This document shows positions 1 through 6,072 of a stretch of DNA of 11,868 nt, piece after piece. The notes beneath the pieces are model-generated. The model ran no database searches, had not been told where the DNA came from, and was given only the letters and a program-made list of their open reading frames with translations. How positions within the stretch are numbered: the first letter of the stretch is position 1; each line of letters begins with the position of its first letter. Origin of the DNA: Desulfobacterales bacterium. Its GTDB lineage: Bacteria; Desulfobacterota; Desulfobacteria; Desulfobacterales; UBA5852. The stretch spans positions 1-11,868 of the forward strand of contig JASJBQ010000136.1 in assembly GCA_030066455.1 (NCBI GenBank), given 5' to 3'. The translations under genes and the position numbers were made by a program.

Positions 1-382
1 CCCCCCGGCTCTAACCCCTCTGCGAAATTCTTCTCGACACTTACTTTTCTTTCGCGTGAAAGAAAAGTAAGCAAAAGAAACCGCCCGTGCCCCGCTTCTT
101 CCTGCGCGTCGCCGCGTCGGCCGGCGCGCGCGGAAACTCGCTGCGCTCAAACAGTCCGCGCGCTTTACCCGTCCGTCGCGTCGATGCTCGGCGCGGGACA
201 AAGGGACTTACAACCAGAGCGTCAAAACAGCATGTTGGGGGCGTTGAGGCAATTGGGTGGCCGCCTCGCAAAACGATCGAATGCCTATGGTCGATCCGGC
301 AATTACCGGGCATTATCCATTGCACTCAATCGCTGATGACAAGCGGTATTATCATTGGTGCTGAACTAAAACCGAGGTCAAC
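1..382. other. Non-coding leader region with probable interspersed repeat
   Basis: No convincing gene is seen in this stretch. Open frames exist on both strands but have repeat-like composition and no ribosome binding site. The segment from about 40 to 225 starts with a perfect hairpin and continues into GC-rich sequence with stretches such as AACTCGCTGCGCTCAAACA. I recall that kind of sequence as a recurrent intergenic repeat in many proteobacterial genomes, where it is often mis-annotated as small hypothetical proteins. The last 60 bases lead into the acyl-CoA dehydrogenase. They carry a TATTAT at 347-352 that could be a -10 box, but no well-spaced -35 partner. Confidence 0.5.
40..71. repeat. 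Perfect 14-bp inverted repeat, 4-nt loop
   Basis: CTTACTTTTCTTTC (40-53), loop GCGT (54-57) and GAAAGAAAAGTAAG (58-71) form a perfect stem. It is A/T-rich in a GC-rich setting, so it stands out. On either strand the stem ends in a pyrimidine/purine tract rather than a clean T-run, so it is not a standard intrinsic terminator. It most likely marks the end of an interspersed repeat unit, or ends transcription of the gene lying left of the window. Confidence 0.8.
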
Positions 383-1546
383 ATGACGATGACATTCAAC
401 GCCACGTCCGGGTGTCAGGAGTATTTTTCGAAGGCGCACGATATGGTGCGGCGTTCGGTTCGGGAGTTTGTGAACAAGGCCATACGCCCCCATGTCGACG
501 ACTGGGAAGAGGCCGGGGGGTTTCCCGTGGAACTCTACCGCCAGGCCGGGGAGGTGGGTATCCTGGGCATCGGCTACCCCGAGGAACTGGGCGGAACACC
601 CGGGGACATCTTCTTCAAGATCGCGGCCAGCGAAGAGCTGATGCGCTGCGGGTCGGGGGGGGTGGTGGCCGGGTTGGGGTCGCTGGATATCGCCATCCCG
701 CCCATCGTGCGCCACGGCACGGCCGACCAGCACGCGCGCTTCGTCCGACCGGTGCTGGCCGGGGAGAAGATCGCCGCTTTGGGGATCACCGAGCCCGGCG
801 GCGGGTCGGACGTGGCCGCGATCCAGACCACGGCCGAGCGGCAGGGCGACGTCTACGTGGTCAACGGCGCTAAAACCTTCATCACCAGCGGCTGCCGGGC
901 GGATTTCGTAACCTGCGCGGTGCGCACCGGGGGCGAAGGCGCCCACGGGATCAGCTTCCTGGTGATCGAGAAGGATTCGCCCGGGTTTGCCGTTTCACGA
1001 CCCCTCAAGAAGATGGGGTGGTGGGCGTCGGACACGGCCGAGCTTTTCTTCGACGACTGCCGCGTGCCGGTGGCCAACCGGATCGGGGCGGAGAATCAGG
1101 GATTTTACCTGATCATGGAAAATTTCCAGAAAGAGCGTCTGGCCCTGGCCGTGATGGCCAACATGACCGCCCAACTGGCGCTGGACGAAGCGCTGGCCTA
1201 TGCCCGGGAGCGCCGGGCCTTCGGAAAACCCCTCACCGGGTTCCAGGTGACACGCCACAAACTCGTGGACATGGCCAGCCTGGTGGAGATCAGCCGCGAA
1301 TTCACATACCGGGTGGCAGCCCGGATGGACGCCGGGAAGGACCAGGTCAAGGAAGTCGCGATGGCCAAGAATTTCGCCTGCCGCATCAGCCAGCAGGTGA
1401 CCCACGACGCCGTGCAGATCCTGGGCGGCTACGGCTTCATGCGCGGCTACCTCGTGGAGCGCCTCTACCGCGACAACCGCCTTCTGTCCATCGGCGGCGG
1501 CACCACCGAAATCATGAACGAGATCATCGCCAAATTGATCGTGTGA
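383..1546 (+). CDS. Acyl-CoA dehydrogenase (long-chain/isovaleryl-type active site)
   Basis: A flavin (FAD) dehydrogenase that makes the alpha-beta double bond in an acyl-CoA and passes electrons to electron-transfer flavoprotein; cytoplasmic. At 387 residues it has the family's normal length. Residues 1-130 are the helical N-domain. The beta-domain has ALGITEPGGGSD at 132-143, and the C-terminal helical domain has RRAFGKPLTGFQ at 277-288 and LGGYGFM at 347-353. The medium-chain family places its catalytic Glu in an EGT motif near the C-terminus; here that site reads IGGGTTEI (370-377), so the base is Gly. As in isovaleryl- and long-chain acyl-CoA dehydrogenases, Glu251 in KERLALA is the probable catalytic base. 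GAGGT lies about six bases before ATG 383. No beta-oxidation partner adjoins it, so the substrate cannot be named. Confidence 0.93.
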   Translation: MTMTFNATSGCQEYFSKAHDMVRRSVREFVNKAIRPHVDDWEEAGGFPVELYRQAGEVGILGIGYPEELGGTPGDIFFKIAASEELMRCGSGGVVAGLGSLDIAIPPIVRHGTADQHARFVRPVLAGEKIAALGITEPGGGSDVAAIQTTAERQGDVYVVNGAKTFITSGCRADFVTCAVRTGGEGAHGISFLVIEKDSPGFAVSRPLKKMGWWASDTAELFFDDCRVPVANRIGAENQGFYLIMENFQKERLALAVMANMTAQLALDEALAYARERRAFGKPLTGFQVTRHKLVDMASLVEISREFTYRVAARMDAGKDQVKEVAMAKNFACRISQQVTHDAVQILGGYGFMRGYLVERLYRDNRLLSIGGGTTEIMNEIIAKLIV

Positions 1547-1587
1547 ATGCATGCCGGCCCTTGCTGTGCCCGTTCCCGCTAAAGCCT

Positions 1588-1940
1588 TCAAAGCCGGAAC
1601 AGCCAGCGGGCCAGGTAGAAATAGAACGAGATGCTGAGGATGTCGATCGAGGTGGCTTCGTCACGGATGATGTCGATGACATCATCCACCGTAACGATGC
1701 CCACCATCCGCTGGTCGGCATCCACCACCGGCACGGCCAGCAGGTCGTAGCGGCGAGGTGTTCGCTGGCGGCGACAAGACCCTGAAGCGGGATGGCGGCC
1801 GCGAACGGGTGCAGATCGCAGATATCCAGTTTGGCGAGGAGGATACCACGGCTGCCGGGATCAGCGATCAGATCGTAGAGTTTCAGCTGATCGTTCAGGC
1901 TGAAGGCCGAGAAGGATCGGGCCAGGTCGACCGGGCGGGG
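1588..1940 (-). pseudogene. MgtE-like magnesium transporter remnant (internal deletion, frameshift)
   Basis: Two conceptual peptides in different frames are visible. The upstream one (about 1937-1757) reads PVDLARSFSAFSLNDQ and onward through LYDLIADPG and LLAKLD, and resembles the helical N-domain of MgtE Mg2+ transporters. The downstream one (about 1759-1588) reads [20 protein letters not shown] then [10 protein letters not shown], the end of the second CBS domain of MgtE, and closes with TGA at 1588-1590. The rest of the N-domain and the first CBS domain are missing between them, and the whole five-helix membrane domain is absent after the CBS piece. The frame changes at about 1757. The likely original start is an ATG overlapping the TGA of the XXXCH gene (ATGA), but it opens the wrong frame. 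It is almost certainly non-functional. Assignment is by motif recognition. Confidence 0.7.
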
Positions 1941-2513
1941 TCATTTGTAGGCTTTGTGACAGTCGGCCTTCAACTGGTCCAAGCGGGCATAGCCGTCCTT
2001 GAAGGCGGTCCAGTTGCGTGCCTCGTAGGCTTCGGCCACCTGCCGGCATGCCTGCCGGTAGGCCGGGTAGTCGGGTTCGCCGTATTTATGGCCCGCGAAG
2101 GCCATCATCAGTTCGGAGTCGGCCAGAAAGCCGTTTACAAGATCCGGTTCCGGAAACTTCTGCAGGTCCAGCGATTCCCCGATGTCTTTGAAGGACGATT
2201 TCATTCGCTTCTTGAGCTGTTTGTATTTGAATTTAGGCCGGGTCGATTCCGATGCCGGCGCCGTTTCATCTGCCCCGGCTTTAGGCGTAGAGGCTTCGAC
2301 GGGGGGATCGGCCTTGATTTTTATTTTCAGCGTCCACCCTCTGTCGCCGGCCTTGCCCTTCAGCTCCAGCTTGCCGATTGGCTCGGGCAGGTCGGTCAAT
2401 TCGTTTGGCAGATTGTTGTCCTTTTTTTCCAAGGCATCCGCCAGCCGGCGAAGGTAGGCGGGTATTTCCTCGAAAGGCATTCCCTGTTTGATCTTGCGTT
2501 CTGAAGCTTTCAT
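1941..2513 (-). CDS. GAK-system XXXCH-domain protein
   Basis: A 190-residue protein. Its last part (about residues 105-190) ends in LDQLKADCHKAYK, the Cys185-His186 signature of the XXXCH domain. That family is named for a haem-type CXXCH motif lacking the first Cys. With no signal peptide either, it should be a soluble cytoplasmic protein and not a c-type cytochrome. Residues 1-70 begin lysine-rich and end in KLELKGKAGDRGWTLKIKIK, resembling the alternating strand of amphi-Trp proteins. Residues 70-95 are a low-complexity Pro/Ala/Ser/Thr linker. ATG 2513 is chosen over the longer frame from 2570 because AAGGAA stands nine bases upstream. It is transcribed away from the kinase operon across a shared control region. 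XXXCH proteins typically occur with the ATP-grasp and HprK-like genes seen next door. Biochemical role unknown. Confidence 0.85.
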   Translation of the reverse strand: MKASERKIKQGMPFEEIPAYLRRLADALEKKDNNLPNELTDLPEPIGKLELKGKAGDRGWTLKIKIKADPPVEASTPKAGADETAPASESTRPKFKYKQLKKRMKSSFKDIGESLDLQKFPEPDLVNGFLADSELMMAFAGHKYGEPDYPAYRQACRQVAEAYEARNWTAFKDGYARLDQLKADCHKAYK

Positions 2514-2663
2514 GGCGTCATTCCTTATCCTGCTCGGCGGAAATGCGCTTAATGCATCGAGCCTGTTCAATCGCTATGCCCGCCTTCGGTTAGATTGCTC
2601 TTAACGCTTTGGCGCCGTTAATTTGATGACGGCGGGCCTATAGGCGGGCGATAGGGGGGTTTA

Positions 2664-2679
2664 GCTTAGAATCCTAAGC
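2664..2679. repeat. Perfect 6-bp inverted repeat, possible operator or hairpin
   Basis: GCTTAG, loop AATC, CTAAGC. It sits near the middle of the divergent region between the XXXCH gene and the GAK operon, the position expected for a shared regulator site. It has no following T-tract, so a terminator is unlikely. Function is inferred from position only. Confidence 0.4.
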
Positions 2680-2776
2680 AGTCCCGATCATTTGGCAAGC
2701 AGGATTCAGCGCCTAAAAACACCGTTGCCTGACAGATCACTAACATCAGCGTATGAGACTTGGCGGGTTGCCAATA

Positions 2777-2851
2777 ATGGCTACGATCCCCAAGGCGCGC
2801 CTGGAAAAGGCGGACTTGCTGAAGTCCATTTTGGCCCATACTTTGACATAA
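2777..2851 (+). other. Short open frame in phase with the next gene, ended by TAA
   Basis: ATG 2777 opens 24 codons (beginning MATIPKARLEKADLLKSIL) and stops at TAA 2849-2851, in the same frame as the gene starting at 2864. Codon use is G/C-ending like the neighbours, and the peptide would join smoothly to the next helix. It therefore looks like the 5' end of one gene cut by a nonsense mutation or a sequencing error. It could instead be a short leader peptide. No Shine-Dalgarno is visible before ATG 2777. Confidence 0.35.
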
Positions 2852-2863
2852 TGCGCCTCACAG

Positions 2864-3211
2864 TTGTTTGAATTCATTCATGCGATTACCAAACCGGTGG
2901 AAGCGCGCATGGCGGTAGCGGCGCGCGAAACCGGGGCCAATGACACCCGCATTCAGTTTGTCCGGTTGCATGGGGAAACGATCAGCCGTCTGCTGGATAC
3001 GTGTGGGGCGGCCTTGCCGCCCGAGATGATTAAAAACAAGATCCTGCGCAATTTTTTGGATGGATTGCGCGATCGATACGACGATGCCCTGATCGATCGC
3101 GCCCAAACCTTGCTCCACGCTGTCAAGGTGCAGGTAAAGGCTGAATTTCCCCTGCAGTACTTCTACCGCACAAAGGAAAATGTGACCCATGGCGGAATAC
3201 GGCCGTTTTGA
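2864..3211 (+). CDS. Hypothetical protein, first gene of the GAK operon
   Basis: I do not recognise this family. The frame gives about 115 residues if read from TTG 2864, or about 100 from ATG 2909, which has GGTGGAAG just upstream and is the better-supported start. It is rich in predicted helix, with charged stretches such as PVEARMAVAARETG and FLDGLRDRYDDALIDRAQTL, and has no signal peptide or membrane segment. The 3' end overlaps the amphi-Trp gene by 23 bases, pointing to coupled translation and to membership of the same operon. The in-phase open frame 2777-2851 upstream suggests the original protein was about 145 residues and has been split by a TAA codon. It may therefore be a damaged gene. 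No function is proposed. Confidence 0.55.
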   Translation: MFEFIHAITKPVEARMAVAARETGANDTRIQFVRLHGETISRLLDTCGAALPPEMIKNKILRNFLDGLRDRYDDALIDRAQTLLHAVKVQVKAEFPLQYFYRTKENVTHGGIRPF

Positions 3212-3458
3212 ATACGCGTCCTACCAGGACTTGGAGACCATTCAGGAATTTCTGGAATCGCTCACCCAAGGGTTTGCCAAGGAGCAGATTGTCTTGAGTT
3301 CGGGCGACGACACCATTGAACTCCGGCCCAAAAACCTCCTCAAATTTTCGGTGAGTGCCAAGAAGAAGGAAGACAAGACCAAATTGAGCATCAAGATTTC
3401 GTGGAAGGAAGGCAAGATCAAGGCGGCCAAGACGCCTCTGGAAATTGGACCTGACTGA
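3189..3458 (+). CDS. Amphi-Trp domain protein (first copy)
   Basis: A small soluble protein of 89 residues. The N-terminal half is a helical segment (YQDLETIQEFLESLTQGF). It is followed by beta-strands with alternating hydrophobic and charged residues, IELRPKNLLKFSVSAKKK and then EDKTKLSIKISWKEGK. The KTK-x4-I-x-W-K core is shared with the second copy at 7378-7668, and the conserved Trp in an amphipathic strand is the mark of the amphi-Trp family. AAAGGAAA lies ten bases before ATG 3189. It overlaps the preceding gene by 23 bases and the following gene by one base (TGATG), so translation is probably coupled. The family travels with GAK-system genes; its molecular role is not known. Possible partners are the kinases encoded downstream. 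Confidence 0.85.
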   Translation: MAEYGRFEYASYQDLETIQEFLESLTQGFAKEQIVLSSGDDTIELRPKNLLKFSVSAKKKEDKTKLSIKISWKEGKIKAAKTPLEIGPD

Positions 3459-5095
3459 TGATCACGTTTGAGTCCCTCGAAGAGAATCTCAAGTTCCTGG
3501 TGCTGGAAGTCGAAAGCCAGGTGACGCTGACCTTTCGGCTGCTCAGCGACGCCGATCCCGACCTGCTGGCGAAAGTGTCCGCCAAAGACGACTACGTCGA
3601 CAACCTCAAGACAATCATCGAAAACGAATGCTTCTCGCGTCTGCATGGCGATGCCGGGGACGGCGCGGGCGACATCAAGACCATCCGGGCCTCCCACGCC
3701 ATCGCGGTCAACCTGGAGCGCATCGCCGACGACTGTGTCAATATCGCGCGCCAGACCGAATATTTGATCGATTTCCACCAACTGCACCAATCCAATTTTC
3801 AAGAGATGTTCACGCTGATTCAGGCCGGCATCAAACAGATCCTGCCGGCCCTTCGGAAGCAGAATCTGCCCCAGGCGTTGAGGCTCTGCCGCTCCGAACA
3901 GCAGCTGGACAATCTCTACAAGGAAAATTTCGACTGGATCATGGCCCGCCTGCGCACCGGGCACTTCGTGGAAGACCTGATCACGACGCTCTTCATTTTC
4001 CGTTATCTGGAGCGCATCGGCGATTCGCTTTTGAATATCGGCGAAGCCTTGATCTTTGCCGCCACCGGCGAGCGCATCAAGATCGAGCAGTTTGACGCCC
4101 TGCAAGAGGTGCTGGCCCGTCCCGGCCTCGAAGAAACCCTCACCGGGGCGGAATTCAAATCCATCTGGGGTTCACGCTCGGGCTGCCGGATCGGGCGGGT
4201 GGACATGGCGGAGGGCGCCCCGGCGTCGGCCCAGGGGCTCTACAAGGAAGGGATCAAGGTCAAGATCCGCAAAGAGAAAGAGAATATCGAACTCTGGGAA
4301 CGAATCATGCCGGGGCTGGCGCCGCGCATCCTGGCCTACCGGGAGAACACCGACAAGGCCACGCTGTTGGTCGAGTTCTTCGAGGGTCGCACACTGGATT
4401 CGATTATCCTGGGCAACGACGACAAGACGCTGCGGGCGGCGATGACGGCGCTGGAGAAAACGCTGGCAGAAGTCTGGCAGCGCACCCTCAGCCGGCAGCC
4501 CATCGCGACGGACTACATGGGGCAGCTCAAGGCCCGCCTGGGTACAGTCCGGCGGGTCCATCCCGGGTTCATGCGTACCTGGAAGGCCATCGACAAACTG
4601 GAGATAAGCTCCTCTGAAGATCTCATCGACCGCTGTGCGCAAATCGAACACGCGCATCCCGCACCCTTCGGGATTCAGATCCATGGCGACTTCAATGCCA
4701 ACAATGTGATTTTCAATCCCGACAGCGGGCGGATCAACTACATCGACTTTTACCGTTCGCGTCAGGCCGATTACATTCAGGATGTCTCCGTGTTCCTGGT
4801 ATCGAATTTCAGAATGCCGGTTTTTGATTCATACCTGCGCCAACGTCTCAACGATGTTATCCGGCGCATGTTCACGTTCAGTGCCGGGTTTGCCCGCGAC
4901 CACGGCGATGCCGGCTTCGAGCTGCGCATGGCGCTGGCGCTGGCCCGGTCGTTTTACACATCCACCCGTTTCGAGCTCAACCAGGGATTTGCGCGTGATA
5001 TGTTCACGCGTGCGCATTACCTGATGGAAAAGGTGCTGGGGCACTCGGGGGCGGCGTCTGCTTTTGGGTTGGAACGCGAGGTGCTCTATTTTTAA
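3458..5095 (+). CDS. PhoU-like / APH-like kinase fusion protein
   Basis: A 545-residue two-part cytoplasmic protein. Residues 1-215 match the PhoU helical fold as two repeats, each with a PhoU-type acidic pair: DDYVD (44-48) with ERIADDCVNIAR (87-98), and QLDNLYKE (149-156) with ERIGDSLLNIGE (185-196). PhoU domains bind metal and usually regulate phosphate uptake or histidine kinases. Residues 235-530 resemble aminoglycoside/choline-type phosphotransferases. They have a Gly/Ser-rich nucleotide loop (GSRSGCRIG, 238-246), a candidate ATP-binding Lys263, a helix-C Glu (about 278), the catalytic HGDFNANN (409-416, Asp411, Asn416), a metal-binding Asp430 in YIDFYRS, and a structural Asp442. All key residues seem present, so it is probably an active kinase. 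The target is unknown; given its neighbours, a small molecule or protein of the GAK pathway is plausible. It starts inside the amphi-Trp stop (TGATG). Confidence 0.85.
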   Translation: MITFESLEENLKFLVLEVESQVTLTFRLLSDADPDLLAKVSAKDDYVDNLKTIIENECFSRLHGDAGDGAGDIKTIRASHAIAVNLERIADDCVNIARQTEYLIDFHQLHQSNFQEMFTLIQAGIKQILPALRKQNLPQALRLCRSEQQLDNLYKENFDWIMARLRTGHFVEDLITTLFIFRYLERIGDSLLNIGEALIFAATGERIKIEQFDALQEVLARPGLEETLTGAEFKSIWGSRSGCRIGRVDMAEGAPASAQGLYKEGIKVKIRKEKENIELWERIMPGLAPRILAYRENTDKATLLVEFFEGRTLDSIILGNDDKTLRAAMTALEKTLAEVWQRTLSRQPIATDYMGQLKARLGTVRRVHPGFMRTWKAIDKLEISSSEDLIDRCAQIEHAHPAPFGIQIHGDFNANNVIFNPDSGRINYIDFYRSRQADYIQDVSVFLVSNFRMPVFDSYLRQRLNDVIRRMFTFSAGFARDHGDAGFELRMALALARSFYTSTRFELNQGFARDMFTRAHYLMEKVLGHSGAASAFGLEREVLYF

Positions 5096-5131
5096 GGCCG
5101 CCGCCACGGGCCCGATGATACCGCAACGGCC

Positions 5132-5148
5132 TGACAGCGTCGCTGTCA
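5132..5148. promoter_or_regulatory. Near-perfect 17-bp palindrome between kinase and ATP-grasp genes
   Basis: TGACAGCG-T-CGCTGTCA has 8-base arms around one central base, in the 86-bp gap before the ATP-grasp gene. Such a tight palindrome fits a dimeric regulator site, or a 6-bp hairpin acting as an mRNA processing or attenuation element inside the operon. No T-run follows, so it is not a normal terminator. Confidence 0.45.
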
Positions 5149-5181
5149 AACCCAAACGGCTGATGCAAGGAAGGTCTCCAG

Positions 5182-6072
5182 ATGACGATCAAACTTGGCG
5201 TGGTCGGTACACCCGGCGGCTGGTCTTCGGAGAAGCTGGCCGATACGGTGGCCGCTATGACCGGATATCGGCTGTTGATCGACATGTCTCGCCTCTCGCT
5301 GGACCTTGCCGATAAGCGGGCCTGGTTCGAGGGCACCGATGTCAGCGCCCTGGACGGCCTGATCATCAAGAAGATCGGCGCCTGGTATTCGCCCGATCTG
5401 CTGGACCGTCTCGAAATGCTGCGTTTTCTGCATGCACGCGGTTTACCTATTTTCTCATCACCCGACAACATCATGCGCGTGCTGGATCGCTTGAGCTGCA
5501 CGGTCACGCTCCAACTGGCCGGCATCCCCATGCCGCCGACGACGGTGACCGAAGACGTGGACGCGGCCGTTGCGGCCGTGGCGCAATACGGCGAGGCGGT
5601 GTTCAAGCCGCTTTATTCCACCAAGGCCAAGGGGATGCTGCTCCTGCCCGACGGGCCCGATGCCCGCAAGACGATCGAGGCCTACCACAATGAAAACCCG
5701 ATCATGTACATCCAAAGGCGGATGGACCTGCGGGGCAAGGACCTCGGCATCGCCTTTCTTGGCGGCAAGTACTTGACCACCTATGCGCGGGTGAAAGGGG
5801 AGGGCGCCTGGAACACCACCACCCGTTCGGGGGGGCACTACGAAGCGTTTGCGCCGCCGGAAGAATTGATTGCCCTGGCCCACAAGGCCCAGGCCCCATT
5901 CGGCCTGGATTTCACCTGCGTGGACGTGGCCGAAACCCCGGGCGGTCCAATCGTTTTCGAGGTCTCGGCCTTTGGTGGTTTTCGCGGCATCGAAACGGCC
6001 AGCGGCATCGATGCCGCCCGGCGTTACGTTGAATTCGTCGTTGAAAGGATTGGCCCTGAATCGGCTGCCTGA
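5182..6072 (+). CDS. GAK-system ATP-grasp enzyme (RimK-like)
   Basis: A 296-residue enzyme of the ATP-grasp superfamily, which joins a carboxylate to an amine or thiol through an acyl-phosphate. It has the RimK layout: an N-domain to about residue 90, then SSPDNIMRVLDRL (92-104) entering the nucleotide domain, the ATP-binding Lys in VFKPLYSTKAKG (140-151), YIQRRMDLRGKDLGIAFLGG (176-195), WNTTTRSGGH (210-219) and the metal-binding end GLDFTCVDV...IVFEVSAFGGFRGIE (241-271). Asp246 and Glu260 are the likely metal ligands. RimK has Asn two residues after that Glu; here it is Ser262. AAGGAAGG stands seven bases before ATG 5182. The 3' end overlaps the HprK-like gene, so the two are probably translated together. 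I recognise it as the ATP-grasp family of the GAK system; the substrate is unknown, and a peptide or amino-acid ligation is only a guess from RimK. Confidence 0.88.
   Translation: MTIKLGVVGTPGGWSSEKLADTVAAMTGYRLLIDMSRLSLDLADKRAWFEGTDVSALDGLIIKKIGAWYSPDLLDRLEMLRFLHARGLPIFSSPDNIMRVLDRLSCTVTLQLAGIPMPPTTVTEDVDAAVAAVAQYGEAVFKPLYSTKAKGMLLLPDGPDARKTIEAYHNENPIMYIQRRMDLRGKDLGIAFLGGKYLTTYARVKGEGAWNTTTRSGGHYEAFAPPEELIALAHKAQAPFGLDFTCVDVAETPGGPIVFEVSAFGGFRGIETASGIDAARRYVEFVVERIGPESAA

Larger units (their letters stand above)
2514..2863. promoter_or_regulatory. Divergent intergenic control region of the GAK locus
   Basis: This gap of about 350 bp separates the XXXCH gene from the + strand operon and must hold promoters for both. 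It contains several small symmetries: TTAACG/CGTTAA with a 9-nt spacer (2601-2621), a repeated GGCGGGC (2631-2650), GCTTAG-AATC-CTAAGC (2664-2679) and TTGGC/GCCAA (about 2760-2774). No sigma-70 pair with good spacing could be assigned with confidence. The last third also contains the short open frame at 2777-2851. Confidence 0.4.

Noticed and set aside
320..352. Promoter TTGCAC...TATTAT before the acyl-CoA dehydrogenase
   Set aside because: The spacer is 21 bases, outside the usual 16-19 range; kept only as a possible -10 box in the gap entry.
1018..1785. Open frame of 255 codons on the + strand overlapping the acyl-CoA dehydrogenase
   Set aside because: Shifted-frame shadow rich in Arg, Gly and Pro; the other frame encodes a complete conserved enzyme.
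1861..2049. Short - strand open frame starting inside the XXXCH gene
   Set aside because: Out of frame with both the XXXCH gene and the MgtE-like peptide; its product has no family features, though its ATGA overlap may mark the old mgtE start.
1758..2504. Open frame of 248 codons on the + strand
   Set aside because: Antisense to the XXXCH gene and the mgtE remnant; no ribosome binding site and no recognisable motif.
1941..2513. Reading the XXXCH protein as a c-type cytochrome
   Set aside because: Only the Cys-His of the haem motif is present and there is no signal peptide for export to the haem-attachment machinery.
2849..2851. Recoded stop (selenocysteine or pyrrolysine) joining 2777-2848 to the next gene
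   Set aside because: The codon is TAA, which neither known recoding system uses, and no matching structure was seen.
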